Shown one piece after another: positions 10,001-18,131 of a stretch of 42,998 bases of DNA. A model generated the notes under the pieces. It did no database searches. It was given only the letters and a program-made list of their open reading frames with translations, and was not told the origin of the DNA. The stretch spans positions 1 to 42,998 of the forward strand of contig NZ_WOEY01000056.1 in the NCBI RefSeq assembly GCF_013177695.1, written 5' to 3'. The position numbers and the translations under genes are program-made. The stretch is from Paraburkholderia solitsugae. Its GTDB lineage: Bacteria; Pseudomonadota; Gammaproteobacteria; Burkholderiales; Burkholderiaceae. The stretch's first letter is position 1, and every line of letters starts with the position of its first letter.

Positions 10001-10608
10001 GCTTGCGCCTCGCGCTGCGTGTTTCGCAACTGCGCAGGCTCCGTGTCGACACGTTCAATTTCCAGGTCTAGCTCCGCGAGTTCGGCGCGCGCCGCGGCCT
10101 GGCGAGTCTCAGCCTGGGCCAGCGCCTGCTCCAGCTCATTGAGCGTGCCGCCGGAACTCGAAGGGCCGGCAACCACCTGGTATGATTCAGAGCGCAGTTT
10201 TTCCAGCGTCCGCTCCAGGTCACGAATCTGGTCCGGCGCATCGCGCATCAACTGACGATAGTTCTCCGCCTGGGCACGCAGCTCGGGTACACGCTCCAGA
10301 TCCGCGAGCGCGACGCGGGACAGCTCGGCTATGCGTGCCTTGGTGGGCACGTCGATGTCCTTGCGGGCCTCTGCTTCCCGGGCTGTGCGTCGTACCTGTT
10401 CGATGGTCAAGTCAGCGTTTGAACGAACGCCGGGAGGCTCCCCTTGCGCCAACGCAGCCGTCATGGTTGCGCCGACCAGCAACAGCCGCGCGACGGTCAG
10501 GAGAGCAACCAGACGGGCGTTGCCTGGGACGGACTGGCCGCATCGCCCCCTCGCTTTACCCAGCAGAGCGTTGACAGCCAAGGCTAGCCGGCGCGTCGGG
10601 CTACTCAT
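7093..10608 (-). CDS. MscK/KefA-like mechanosensitive ion channel
   Basis: A 1171-residue large MscS-superfamily channel that releases solutes on hypo-osmotic shock. A signal sequence (about residues 30-55, ending TAALAQGE) leads into a long periplasmic coiled-coil region rich in Ala, Arg, Glu and Leu (to about residue 470). A series of hydrophobic segments follows, then the MscS pore and beta domain (GVGLGFGLQEIFANFVSGL, ERPIRIGDTVTV, IPNKTVITERVTNW). The tail after the beta domain is polar and disordered. The frame is open upstream to 10839, but the start at 10608 has AAAAGG nine bases ahead and places the signal peptide properly. It is transcribed alone, convergent with gltS. The gating ion (K+ for MscK) cannot be inferred. 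Confidence 0.9.
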   Translation of the reverse strand: MSSPTRRLALAVNALLGKARGRCGQSVPGNARLVALLTVARLLLVGATMTAALAQGEPPGVRSNADLTIEQVRRTAREAEARKDIDVPTKARIAELSRVALADLERVPELRAQAENYRQLMRDAPDQIRDLERTLEKLRSESYQVVAGPSSSGGTLNELEQALAQAETRQAAARAELAELDLEIERVDTEPAQLRNTQREAQAGLERLREDIQNAAGASRQTLLAQTELQAKRAALLVRQAEAEVLRDRIDAQPVLARLAQLRQAVIRAQLQRGDTDLKQLVALVDQRRVDDARRAEEDAAERQRQLVSRSPSLSRLAAANVQTSAQLAGTAKEIESLRQARDQRAAEAQNLEVDFQRARLRLERSKLTESMARVLAERAAALPEAEQFRRARGERARAAESIAAAAFQVEREQRHLANPDLELDTIMRNEAARTQPAEVVTLRDEAGVLIADRKELLDRLSTSQRTYLNTLDELVTAEDQLLSTAQDYRSLIDKALFWVPVAPLSERSFSDLPQALLLLASPEGWREVGETIEAQAQQRSLQVLVLSGAVLAIVAARKRLLARLQRLDECKDAAGDRNVAATVQALGTTLLVVAPLPLAIWTIGNLIVASSTASEFANAIGEGLGLTAWGVLVGMFFSRLFRRDGIAERHFGRDARSVRVLRRASRVFTFLVVPLGFVNLSASHFDDPIVRASLGRLSHMLALIVCTAVISLTFRPGGPVLTRNFGPGAEDRGAIVKYAAYVFACMVPLSLAVLSAVGFYDAAQVFGRLTLISCLTAAAIALFHTLAARWLRNQRDELERARTQGKDRAVEVVIDGVRKNLDRPDLASIGAQATRLLRALSAILLLIGVLVVWRGALPGLSLLNEISLWTYADVEEGQTVERAVTLGGVMLALSIGFVAVIAVKNIGGFLEIAFPERVQLSGGSRYAIRTVARYVIVGGAVMTVFSVLGGNWSRIQWLVAAMGVGLGFGLQEIFANFVSGLIILFERPIRIGDTVTVADVTGVVTRVQARATTVTDFDRKEVVIPNKTVITERVTNWTLSDPVTRVVLKVGVAYGSDTAATCELILKAVHSVPYVLADPAPSAFFLAFGDSSLDFEARFFVEGVNQRIPASHDVLTAIERELRQAGIEIPFPQRDVHLKSALPALAAHDAVPRAEDGAATDGTAARKSST

Positions 10609-11042
10609 CGATGTTCGCCTTTTGGGTCTGAAAGCGCCGTTGCCTCCACGGCCATTGACGCCCGACGACATCTGCGCAGCGTCGGATTTCTTTCTTTCAA
10701 AAGGCCGGGGCGACGACCGGTAAGCGCACTCCCCAGACAATAGACTACGAGGCAGGAGGAAATGCCGATATTGGACCTTAGTCCATTGTGTCCACCGGAA
10801 GGCAGAGAGTTTGCGCGGATGACCGCAGCGCAGATTCAATATTCATATAGACCCGTGACGGGATTCGCAACCCACGGCTCCATGCGCCTATCGGCTCGCA
10901 CAGACGGCGCGCGCTACCTGCGATTCACCACTGCTGACATAATCCGCTCAACGGTGCCGAATGAATTGGCGGCTTATCTTTCCCGGCAGCTTTGACGATG
11001 TTGCCGCCGACGTCGCCGGCAACAACAATGCACGGAGGACAC

Positions 11043-11879
11043 ATGTCGAAACGCGTGTTGTTTGCGGTTTTGCTGCTGACGCTTGGCGTGATCGGGCATT
11101 GCGCGGCCGCGCAGCCCATGATTGAACTCAGGATAGGCGGCAAGATCCAGTCGTTTAGCCAAGGGGCGTTGCTGGCGCGCCCGGATGCCGCCGAGATTCA
11201 CGTTCCGCGAGATGTCGCCTACGGTACTTCGACGACCTACCGCGCAGTGCCGCTAGCCGACCTGCTCGGCGGTGCGGCGCTACCTGCGGACAGCGTGCTC
11301 GAGGCACGTGCGACCGACGGCTTCGTCGCGCAACTGCCGATGGACCTCGTGCGCAACCGTGATCCTGCGACAGCCGTCGCATGGCTCGCGGTCGAGGACC
11401 CGGCGCAGCCGTGGCCGAAACTGCCGGGCAAACCGGTCAGCGCGGGACCGTTCTACCTGGTCTGGGTCGGCAGGGAAGCGGCATCCGTGCGCAGCGAGCA
11501 GTGGCCTTACCAGATCGCGCAACTTGCTACGCAACCGTCTCCAGCCGCGCGTTGGCCGGTGCTCGGCGTCGATCCGGCGCTGCCGGCAACCGACCCGGTC
11601 CGCGCGGGCCAAAGCCTGTTCATCACTCAGTGTCTCGCCTGTCATCGGCTCAACCACGCGGGCAGCGCGGACACCGGCCCCGACCTCAACGTGCCGATGA
11701 ATCCAGTCGAGTACTTCCAGCCCGCTGCATTGCACCGCTACATTCGCAATCCGGCATCGGTTCGAGACTGGCCCGGTCGGACCATGCCCGCTTTCCCGCC
11801 GGATCAACTGAGCGATCGCGAGATCGATCTGATCGTCGCTTATCTTGCATACATGGCGCAGCGGAAGGTTGGACGGTAA
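11043..11879 (+). CDS. Periplasmic SUOX-like domain fused to a c-type cytochrome
   Basis: 278 residues with a cleavable signal peptide (about 1-24, CAAAQP). Residues 26-160 resemble the molybdopterin-binding fold of the sulfite oxidase/YedY group (YRAVPLADLLGG, ARATDGFVAQLP, AVAWLAVEDP) but contain no cysteine, so the Moco-ligating residue is missing. Residues 185-275 are a mono-haem cytochrome c: C197-LA-C200-H201 binds haem and M248 (GRTMPAF) is the likely distal ligand. The start has GGAGGA seven bases ahead; an upstream in-frame ATG at 10992 lacks this. It probably passes electrons in the periplasm. No catalytic partner lies beside it, and the neighbours are a channel gene and integrase debris. 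Confidence 0.82.
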   Translation: MSKRVLFAVLLLTLGVIGHCAAAQPMIELRIGGKIQSFSQGALLARPDAAEIHVPRDVAYGTSTTYRAVPLADLLGGAALPADSVLEARATDGFVAQLPMDLVRNRDPATAVAWLAVEDPAQPWPKLPGKPVSAGPFYLVWVGREAASVRSEQWPYQIAQLATQPSPAARWPVLGVDPALPATDPVRAGQSLFITQCLACHRLNHAGSADTGPDLNVPMNPVEYFQPAALHRYIRNPASVRDWPGRTMPAFPPDQLSDREIDLIVAYLAYMAQRKVGR

Positions 11880-11978
11880 GGTATACGAGGTAGGGGTTGG
11901 ACGATGCGGAACAGTCTTTCACCGTCATGTGCGAAGTGGAATCGGTGCCGTAAGGCGGCCGCTGTGGTGGACAGAGAT

Positions 11979-12066
11979 CGTTAAGGGTTATTCGATGCCT
12001 GCCATCGGCCACAGGAATGAGACGGTGTCTCTGCGCGTGTTGGCAGGCGTCGAATAACCCTTAACG
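11979..12066. repeat. 26-bp inverted repeat beside integrase remnant
   Basis: The arms at 11979-12004 and 12041-12066 are reverse complements over 26 bases with one mismatch. Each carries the core GTTAAGGGTTATTCG, and 36 bases separate them. The repeat ends 60 bases before the GTG of the tyrosine recombinase pseudogene. It looks like a recombination or terminal site of that element. A diverged arm recurs near 19214-19239. Confidence 0.75.
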
Positions 12067-12126
12067 GGTAGTGACCGTTGGCATCTGGCGCAGACTAATC
12101 CTCCCTTCACGTGAAAGGAGAGGATT

Positions 12127-12699
12127 GTGGAAACCGCTAAAGTCACTCGTACGGCGAGAGTGCCGTGGAACAAGGGTAAGCTCACAGGGCAGAAACCTCC
12201 ACTCAAACTGCCGGAAATCTGGGCGATTCGTGTCCGGCTCCAGCTATCCAGGTAGCCTCGCGACCTTGCGATGTTCAACTTGGCAATCGATAGCAAGTTG
12301 AGAGCTTGCGATCTGACCAAGCTGCGGGTCCTTGACGTATGTCACGGCCAACATGTTTCGCCGCGGGCAACTGTCATGCAGCAGAAAACGCAACGGCCGG
12401 TTCAGTTCGAAATCACCGAGCAAACCCGCGAAAGCGTCGAGGCATGGATCAAGGTAGCGAAGCTGGCGGGTTCGGATTTTCTCTTTCCCAGCCGAATTCA
12501 CGAGTCGCCACATATTTCAACACGGCAATATGCGCGTGTCGTACATCGTTGGGTCGCGTCAATTGGACTTGATGATGCAGCCTATGGAACGCACACCATG
12601 CGCCGCACCAAGGCGTCGCTGATCTACCGGCGTACCAAGAATCTCAGGGCGGTGCAATTGCTCCTCGGCCATACCAAACTGGACTATGTCCCGCGCTGA
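12127..12699 (+). pseudogene. Tyrosine recombinase (small integrase), nonsense-interrupted and truncated
   Basis: Begins METAKVTRTARVPWNKGK from a GTG with AAAGGAGAGG ahead, and reads through about 190 codons of a small site-specific integrase family common in proteobacteria. An in-frame TAG at 12253 stops it after 42 codons; the same frame continues as PRDLAMFNLAIDSKLRAC and onward. Catalytic positions seen are the first Arg (DSKLRACDL), HTMRR (H-x-x-R) and the His of LLGHTKL. After LLGHTKL the sequence leaves the family and stops (DYVPR), so the segment with the nucleophilic tyrosine is missing. Both defects make it inactive. A shorter product from the ATG at 12271 is possible but would lack the catalytic tyrosine. 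Confidence 0.85.
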
Positions 12700-12710
12700 A
12701 CTATGTCCCG
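12683..12710. repeat. Two direct copies of ACTATGTCCCG at the integrase break point
   Basis: ACTATGTCCCG occurs at 12683-12693 and again at 12700-12710, exactly where the integrase reading frame departs from its family. Short tandem end-repeats of this kind resemble the multiple terminal repeats of some insertion sequences, so this may be the trace of an inserted and lost element. Confidence 0.45.
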
Positions 12711-12806
12711 TGATTGGTGGAAGCGTCAGCCCATACTGGATTTGCGGCATGGTCGCTAGACATTGGCATTCTCCCTTGTAGGCACATTGCCTGAAAGGAG
12801 AAGCTC

Positions 12807-13139
12807 GTGGAACATTCTTACGAGAACGCGGACGCGCTGGTCCGCGCCGTCCGAAGCGCAACTGCGGAACCCCTTGTAGAGTTCGTTGGCTCGCTGATCA
12901 AGCAGCAATACGCGCTCAGCTACGTATGCCAACTGGCGCAGCACGCACTTGCATTTGAACGCTGGTGCGAGGATCGTCGCATTTCCTTCCATGCCTTGAC
13001 GGACCCCAGACTACCGCCTTACGGGTTCACCACAATAACCACTACTCTCGTGAAATATTATGAGCACGGCAGTCGGGGCGAAGCGACTTCCATGAACGCT
13101 GACGGGCCTCGCCGGGGCAACGAAGGGCTAGGGCAATGA
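12807..13139 (+). pseudogene. N-terminal fragment of a second tyrosine recombinase
   Basis: Starts at GTG with AAAGGAG six bases ahead. About 65 residues (MEHSYENADALV... to RRISFHALTD) look like the helical, core-binding N-domain of a phage-type integrase (LVEFVGSLIKQQYALSYVC, HALAFERWC). After HALTDP the sequence no longer resembles such a protein and ends in a polar 40-residue tail. No catalytic domain follows, so this is a 5' remnant fused to unrelated sequence. A 32-base piece (12973-13004) recurs at 42341-42372 with two mismatches. Confidence 0.65.
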
Positions 13140-13140
13140 G

Positions 13141-14208
13141 CTATCCGTGCAACCACGCGTCGATCCGGACCACGACGTAGTCCGCTATGAGTTTTTGCAG
13201 GTGAGTCGTCGGATGATAAGCGTCGGCGAACATGTAGATGTTGTCAGCATCGGGGGAGACATACGTCGAGCGCGAGCAGAAAAGCGCGCTGGTGTCATCG
13301 GCTTGAAATGCCGGGGGCAGGTTTGCCGGCGCGCATGCTACGTTGGTGCCGATGCTGCCGTCGAAGCGAAAACCACGTTGGCGATAATTCGCCGATACTT
13401 CATCAATGAACCTGAACGCGTCGATCCGCAGCACGGCCGGCGATGAGGGGAGCGCGTCATCCAGCGCGGTGTTGAATACCTGGGCCAGACGCCGAAGCAC
13501 TTTTGAGGAGCCCGGCAGTTGTTGGTCGAGAAGGTTCGCGATCGGCGCCTTGCTGATGTCCGGTACGTTTTGGACAACGATATGAGTGGCGCCGTGTTGC
13601 TGCACGTTATGCACCAATCCCGCGAATTGTTGCGCTGCCTGTCTCAGCGAAGGTAGCACCGCCTGCAAAGAGGCGCCCGGATCGCCGCCGTTCGCAACCA
13701 TTCCCGCCCATGCGCCATAGGCATCCTGAACGTCGTTGGCCCCGCCTTGCATCAGTACGAGTTGCTGGCCGGTGAAGCGTGTATGCGAATGAAGATAGGC
13801 GGCCACCTGTGAGGTGAGTGGAGTCTGTAACTCGCCGGTGTCGCCCGTTGCATCGCCGGGGTTCGGCGGCCCTGCGACCCGGGCGCCCCCTTGGGCGTAG
13901 CCAAATCCTTCCGGATGAACGACGCTCGGTTGCCCGAAGCCACCCGTCAACGCGGGCGTGAGGCCCGACCCATAATGTTGCGCGATAACCTGTACGGAGA
14001 TAGCGCCCGGATTAGTGGTGTAGGTGCCGCCGCCGAATTGCCGGGCGTACGCGTAGGTGCCAACGTCCGAAAGGCTGTCCCCGAACGAGACAACCTGCAT
14101 GGGGCTTCGTTGCGGACCGGCAGAATCAGCCGAGGCGTTCGATGAATGGGACAAACCGATGACACTGCATGCCAACGCAACGAACGCGAAACGACGGACT
14201 GTCTGCAT
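13141..14208 (-). CDS. Secreted GDSL/SGNH family lipase or esterase
   Basis: A 355-residue exported hydrolase. A signal peptide covers about residues 1-27 (FAFVALACSVIGLS, cut near NASA). Block I FGDSLSD gives nucleophile S45, a glycine of block II is in GYAQGGAR, block III is GGANDV with N158, and block V DAYHPTTH gives D329 and H332. Together these complete the SGNH set. Ester hydrolysis outside the cytoplasm is likely; the lipid or polymer substrate is unknown. There is no autotransporter barrel. The start at 14208 has GGAG seven bases ahead; an in-frame ATG 27 codons upstream would bury the signal peptide. The gene is single and ends two bases from the recombinase remnant. Confidence 0.9.
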   Translation of the reverse strand: MQTVRRFAFVALACSVIGLSHSSNASADSAGPQRSPMQVVSFGDSLSDVGTYAYARQFGGGTYTTNPGAISVQVIAQHYGSGLTPALTGGFGQPSVVHPEGFGYAQGGARVAGPPNPGDATGDTGELQTPLTSQVAAYLHSHTRFTGQQLVLMQGGANDVQDAYGAWAGMVANGGDPGASLQAVLPSLRQAAQQFAGLVHNVQQHGATHIVVQNVPDISKAPIANLLDQQLPGSSKVLRRLAQVFNTALDDALPSSPAVLRIDAFRFIDEVSANYRQRGFRFDGSIGTNVACAPANLPPAFQADDTSALFCSRSTYVSPDADNIYMFADAYHPTTHLQKLIADYVVVRIDAWLHG

Positions 14209-14336
14209 GGGACGCTCCGGGGTAGTGTGGTGTATCGAAGAATAACCTTGTTGCGCGATAAGCACTACCTCAACAGTCGACGTCAGCATCGTTCCAGATT
14301 CGCACTGAATCTCAAAGACCCGCCTAATTCGACTGG

Positions 14337-15266
14337 CTAACTCGTACTCGTCAAAGCGACGATGAAGTCAAGGAATACCCTTGTTTTGGCCGGCGTGTGG
14401 TGCCGCGATGGATGGTACGCATAGAGCGGGAAGCGCTCATCAGGCCAGTCTGGGAACAGGTTGACGAGCCGCCCCTCCCGGATCAGGGGTTCCGCTCCGA
14501 GCAGAAGCATCTGCGCGACGCCGGAGCCGGCCAGGCACGCGTTGAGGAGTGCGCTCGGATCGTTCACCGTAAGCCGTCCATTCGTTTCGACAACCAGCTT
14601 TTTGCGCTTGCGATGAAACTCCCACGGATACGGCTTTCCGGTTTCCGGGTTCCGGAATTCGAGGCACCGGTGCACCCCGCGACCCAGCTCTTGAGGCTCC
14701 GCTGGCCGCCCCCGGCGAGCGAGGTACGAGGGTGCTGCGACGGTGACAACTGCGGTGTCCAGAAGCTTTCGCGCAATCAGACTGGATGAGCGAGGTTCGC
14801 CAAATCGCAAGGCCAGATCGAAGCCGTCCACGATGAGGTCGCCAAGCTGATCTCTCGCAATGAACTCGAGTTCAAGTTCAGGATGCGCATCCATGAATTC
14901 GTCGAGCTTCGGGCCCAGAACGATTCGCAAAAAAGCCGGATCAAGATTGATTCGCAGCTTCCCGCGCACTGTCGCGGAGCCTCCTGACGCGGCTGCGGCC
15001 GCTTCCTCCATGCCCCGTAAGTGCGGCATGACCTGCTCGTAGAACCGTCGACCCTCTTCGGTAAGCGAAACGGCGCGGGTCGTCCGATTGAAGAGCCGTA
15101 TTTTCAGCCGCCTTTCGAGTCGGGCGATTGCCCGACTAACTCCGGGTGGAGACATACCCATCACTTCGGACGCGGCTGCGAACGTCCCCGCATCGACGAC
15201 GGCCGCAAATACGCTGATACCGCTGGAGAGATTCTCGCTGGACGATCTCATTGGCGCTCCCCGCAC
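14337..15266 (-). CDS. LysR-family transcriptional regulator
   Basis: 309 residues. The winged HTH occupies about residues 14-75 (FAAVVDAGTFAAASEVMGMSPPGVSRAIARLE, then TRAVSLTEEGRRFYE), followed by a substrate-binding domain (LGDLIVDGFDLALRFG, VNDPSALLNACLAGSGVAQML). An alternative start lies at codon 6. It is divergent from the DUF4148 to aldo/keto reductase series, and the 145-base shared region holds a T-N11-A type inverted element. Its likely role is to control that set and itself. The effector is unknown. Confidence 0.92.
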   Translation of the reverse strand: MRGAPMRSSSENLSSGISVFAAVVDAGTFAAASEVMGMSPPGVSRAIARLERRLKIRLFNRTTRAVSLTEEGRRFYEQVMPHLRGMEEAAAAASGGSATVRGKLRINLDPAFLRIVLGPKLDEFMDAHPELELEFIARDQLGDLIVDGFDLALRFGEPRSSSLIARKLLDTAVVTVAAPSYLARRGRPAEPQELGRGVHRCLEFRNPETGKPYPWEFHRKRKKLVVETNGRLTVNDPSALLNACLAGSGVAQMLLLGAEPLIREGRLVNLFPDWPDERFPLYAYHPSRHHTPAKTRVFLDFIVALTSTS

Positions 15267-15286
15267 AGTGCTTCAAAAACCGCACT

Positions 15287-15312
15287 ATGACTCATTAGTA
15301 ACTGTTAGTCAT
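15287..15312. promoter_or_regulatory. Candidate LysR operator
   Basis: ATGACT at 15287-15292 and AGTCAT at 15307-15312 form a dyad with a 14-base A/T-rich spacer. It lies 20 bases before the LysR gene start and about 100 bases before the DUF4148 gene, the usual place for an autoregulatory LysR site. Confidence 0.4.
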
Positions 15313-15411
15313 CTCTCAAGTGTCATTCGTGTCATTTAGTTTCTCGTCGCGTTTGCCCACAATGCATCCCAACGGTCTGTTTCGACCGCAACGATCCAAA
15401 GGAGCATTGCC

Positions 15412-15753
15412 ATGAATACCCGTTATCTCGCACTTGCCGTCGCAGCCGCCATCGCCTTTCCGGTCGCTGGATACGCTCAGGAATCCGGCTCGACCGTCAC
15501 TCGTGCGCAGGTGCGCGCAGAGCTCGTCCAACTGGAAAGCGTGGGCTACCGGCCCGGCCGCGCCAATGATCCGCATTACCCCGCCGACATTCAGGCAGCC
15601 GAAGCAGCGGTGGCCTCGCAGAAGGGTGCCGAGTCGAACGTCGCCAGCGGCATGGGCGGTGTACACAGCGGTTCGTCAGCCTCGGGCAACCGCGTCACCG
15701 CAGGGGCGGCCCCCGTGAATGCACCGTTCAACTCGCTTTACGCACATCGCTGA
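15412..15753 (+). CDS. DUF4148 family exported protein
   Basis: 113 residues: a signal peptide (about 1-22, AFPVAGYAQ) followed by the DUF4148 signature (TRAQVRAELVQLESVGYRPGR, then NDPHYPADIQAAEAAVA). AAAGGAG lies six to nine bases before the ATG. These small periplasmic proteins occur in many copies in Burkholderiaceae. Their function is unknown, though some respond to stress. The serine hydrolase starts 49 bases downstream, so cotranscription is plausible. Confidence 0.88.
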   Translation: MNTRYLALAVAAAIAFPVAGYAQESGSTVTRAQVRAELVQLESVGYRPGRANDPHYPADIQAAEAAVASQKGAESNVASGMGGVHSGSSASGNRVTAGAAPVNAPFNSLYAHR

Positions 15754-15802
15754 TCGGCGCGTCACACCAATCATTGTTCATTCCAATTCCAAGGAGTAGG
15801 AG

Positions 15803-17116
15803 ATGACCGTTCAACTCACCCGCCGCGACCTGTTGAAGCGGGCCTCCGGCCTCCTGGCGGTCGCCGCAGTGGGCGGATTGACTAGCATCGGAACAGAGGC
15901 TGCGGAGGTTCATCAGGAGCGTCATCGTGTTCTGGTCCGCAACCCTGCCTTTGCTGCGATTGACCTTTCCCTGCGGCAGGCCGTCGACAACGGCACGGTA
16001 GCCGGTGTGGTGGCGATGGGCGCTACGCAGCGCGGGCTCATCTACGAGGGCGCATCTGGCCATGCCGATCCCCAGACCGGTACGGCAATGACGCCCGACA
16101 CGGTGTTCTGGCTGCTATCGATGACCAAGGCGATCACAGCAACGGCCTGTATGCAGCTCATCGAGCAAGGCAAGCTCTCGCTCGATCAACCCGCGGGCGA
16201 CATTCTCCCGGAGCTGAAGTCCCCGCAAGTGCTGGAGGGCTTCGATGCATCCGGACAGCCGAAGCTACGTCCCGCGCGAAACACAATCACGGTGCGTCAT
16301 CTGCTGACTCACACGTCCGGCTTCACGTACAGCATCTGGAGCGAAAACATCAGCCGGTACGAAAAAGTGACCGGCATGCCGGATATTGGCTACTCGATGA
16401 ACGGCGCGTTCAAGGCGCCGCTGGAGTTCGAACCTGGCGAACGCTGGCAGTACGGCATCGGGATGGACTGGGTCGGCAAGCTTGTCGAGGCCGTGACCGA
16501 TCAGTCGCTGGAGGTCTACTTCCGGGAGCGCATTTTCGCGCCGCTCGGCATGAGCAATTCGGGCTTTCTGATCAGCAGCGCGCAGAAGCGGCGCGTGGCG
16601 ACGATGTACAACCGGCAACCCGACGGATCGCTCAAGCCCGCTCCGTTCGAGATCAACCAGCGGCCGGAGTTCTTTATGGGCGGTGGCGGCGCATTCAGCA
16701 CGCCGCGCGATTACATGGCGCTCCTACAGATGCTTGTGAACGGAGGCACGTACCGCGGCGAGCGGGTCCTGCGTGCCGATACCGTTGCGGCGATGTTCCA
16801 GAACCACATCGGAGATCTTCAGGTAACCGAAATGAAGACGGCGCAGCCGGCGTGGTCGAACTGCTTCGACCAGTTTCCAGGGATGCCTCACAAGTGGGGG
16901 CTCTCCTTCGACATCAACACACAGCCGGGTCCGCATGGCCGCAGCGCGGGCAGCATCAGCTGGGCGGGACTGCTGAACAGCTATTTCTGGGTCGATCCGG
17001 TCAGGAAGGTGGCCGGCACGCTGTTCACGCAGATCCTGCCGTTCTACGACCCACGGGTGGTGGACCTGTATGGACAGTTCGAGCAGGGGCTGTATCGCGG
17101 GCTGCAGCACGCCTGA
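15803..17116 (+). CDS. Serine hydrolase, beta-lactamase/EstB-like, Tat-exported
   Basis: 437 residues. The N-terminus has a twin-arginine motif (TRRDLLKRASG) and a hydrophobic stretch, so it is probably exported folded by Tat. The catalytic S106-MT-K109 box is followed by HTSGFTY and Y217 (RWQYGIG), the YxN-equivalent tyrosine. H378-G379 (PHGRSAG) replaces the KTG box, as in class C-like esterases and 6-aminohexanoate-dimer hydrolases rather than true beta-lactamases. AAGGAGTAGGAG lies ahead of the ATG. It sits between DUF4148 and an NmrA-like gene in a run divergent from LysR. Its substrate is likely an ester or amide; a role in antibiotic resistance is not supported. Confidence 0.88.
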   Translation: MTVQLTRRDLLKRASGLLAVAAVGGLTSIGTEAAEVHQERHRVLVRNPAFAAIDLSLRQAVDNGTVAGVVAMGATQRGLIYEGASGHADPQTGTAMTPDTVFWLLSMTKAITATACMQLIEQGKLSLDQPAGDILPELKSPQVLEGFDASGQPKLRPARNTITVRHLLTHTSGFTYSIWSENISRYEKVTGMPDIGYSMNGAFKAPLEFEPGERWQYGIGMDWVGKLVEAVTDQSLEVYFRERIFAPLGMSNSGFLISSAQKRRVATMYNRQPDGSLKPAPFEINQRPEFFMGGGGAFSTPRDYMALLQMLVNGGTYRGERVLRADTVAAMFQNHIGDLQVTEMKTAQPAWSNCFDQFPGMPHKWGLSFDINTQPGPHGRSAGSISWAGLLNSYFWVDPVRKVAGTLFTQILPFYDPRVVDLYGQFEQGLYRGLQHA

Positions 17117-17172
17117 GTGCCAATCACAGATCGTGACACTTCTATCTACGCAATAAGCAAGGAGAAACTGCA

Positions 17173-18039
17173 ATGTATGCAATCACAGGGATAACAGGAA
17201 AGGTCGGCGGCGCGGTGGCGCGCACGTTGCTCGAAGCGGGCCAGCCGGTACGCGCGGTTGTACGCGATGCCGCTCGGGCACGTTCGTGGGCTGAGCGCGG
17301 GTGTGAAGTGGTGACAGCCGACATGGACGATGTGGCGTCCCTGACCGCCGCTTTCGAGGGCACGCAAGGCGTCTTCATTCTGCCGCCGTCCGAGTTCGAT
17401 CCGTCGCCGGGCTTTCCCGAGGCACGTGCTGTCATTGACGCCGTGCGTGGGGCGCTGCAGTCGGCGGCGCCTGGCAAGGTTGTCTGCCTGTCGACGATCG
17501 GCGCGCAGGCCACCGAGATCAATCTGCTTACGCAACGTACGCTGATGGAGCAGGCGCTTCGCGAGTTACCGATGCCCGTGACATTCCTGCGTCCCGGCTG
17601 GTTCATGGAAAACGCCGCATGGGACGTGGCGCCGGCCCGGGACACGGGGGTGATCCCCAGCTTTCTGCAGCCGCTCGACAAGGCCGTTCCGATGGTCGCG
17701 ACCGCGGATGTGGGTCGCGTTGCCGGACAACTGCTTCAACAAACCTGGCGCGGCGTGCGTGTGGTCGAGCTGGAGGGGCCGCACCGTGTGACCCCGAACG
17801 ATCTGGCCGAGGCATTGGCCCAGGTGCTCGGCCGTCCGGTTCGTGCGGAGGTTGTGCCGCGCGAAACATGGGGCGAGCTGTTCCGGTCCCAAGGTACGAA
17901 GGACCCGTTGCCCCGTATGCGCATGATCGACGGGTTCAATGAAGGCTTCATTGCCTTCGAAGGCGATGAAGCCCACATCGTCAAGGGCGAGGTGGAGCTG
18001 GAAACGGTCTTGCGAGGCCTCGTCTCGCAGGCGGGCTAA
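17173..18039 (+). CDS. NmrA-like NAD(P)-binding protein
   Basis: A 288-residue atypical short-chain dehydrogenase. The N-terminal ITGITGKVGGAVA is the NAD(P)-binding glycine motif, followed by a Rossmann core (VVTADMDDVASLTAAF, GVFILPPSEF) and the FLRPGWFMEN segment typical of NmrA/QOR2-type proteins. The canonical YxxxK pair is not evident, so it may be a redox sensor or a quinone reductase. AAGGAGAAACTGCA precedes the ATG. It lies 56 bases after the serine hydrolase and about 90 bases before the aldo/keto reductase, probably in one operon under the divergent LysR regulator. Confidence 0.87.
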   Translation: MYAITGITGKVGGAVARTLLEAGQPVRAVVRDAARARSWAERGCEVVTADMDDVASLTAAFEGTQGVFILPPSEFDPSPGFPEARAVIDAVRGALQSAAPGKVVCLSTIGAQATEINLLTQRTLMEQALRELPMPVTFLRPGWFMENAAWDVAPARDTGVIPSFLQPLDKAVPMVATADVGRVAGQLLQQTWRGVRVVELEGPHRVTPNDLAEALAQVLGRPVRAEVVPRETWGELFRSQGTKDPLPRMRMIDGFNEGFIAFEGDEAHIVKGEVELETVLRGLVSQAG

Positions 18040-18131
18040 CGCGGGCACACCCGGTGACGCGTGCAGGATGCCGCGTCGCCGGGTGCTTTCCGCTCGTCGT
18101 TCATCAAGGGATTCATATCAAGGGGTTCGCT

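Noticed and set aside
15803..17116. True beta-lactamase (resistance gene)
   Set aside because: The SxxK box is present, but the KTG box is replaced by HGR and the overall pattern is of EstB-like esterases, so resistance is not supported.
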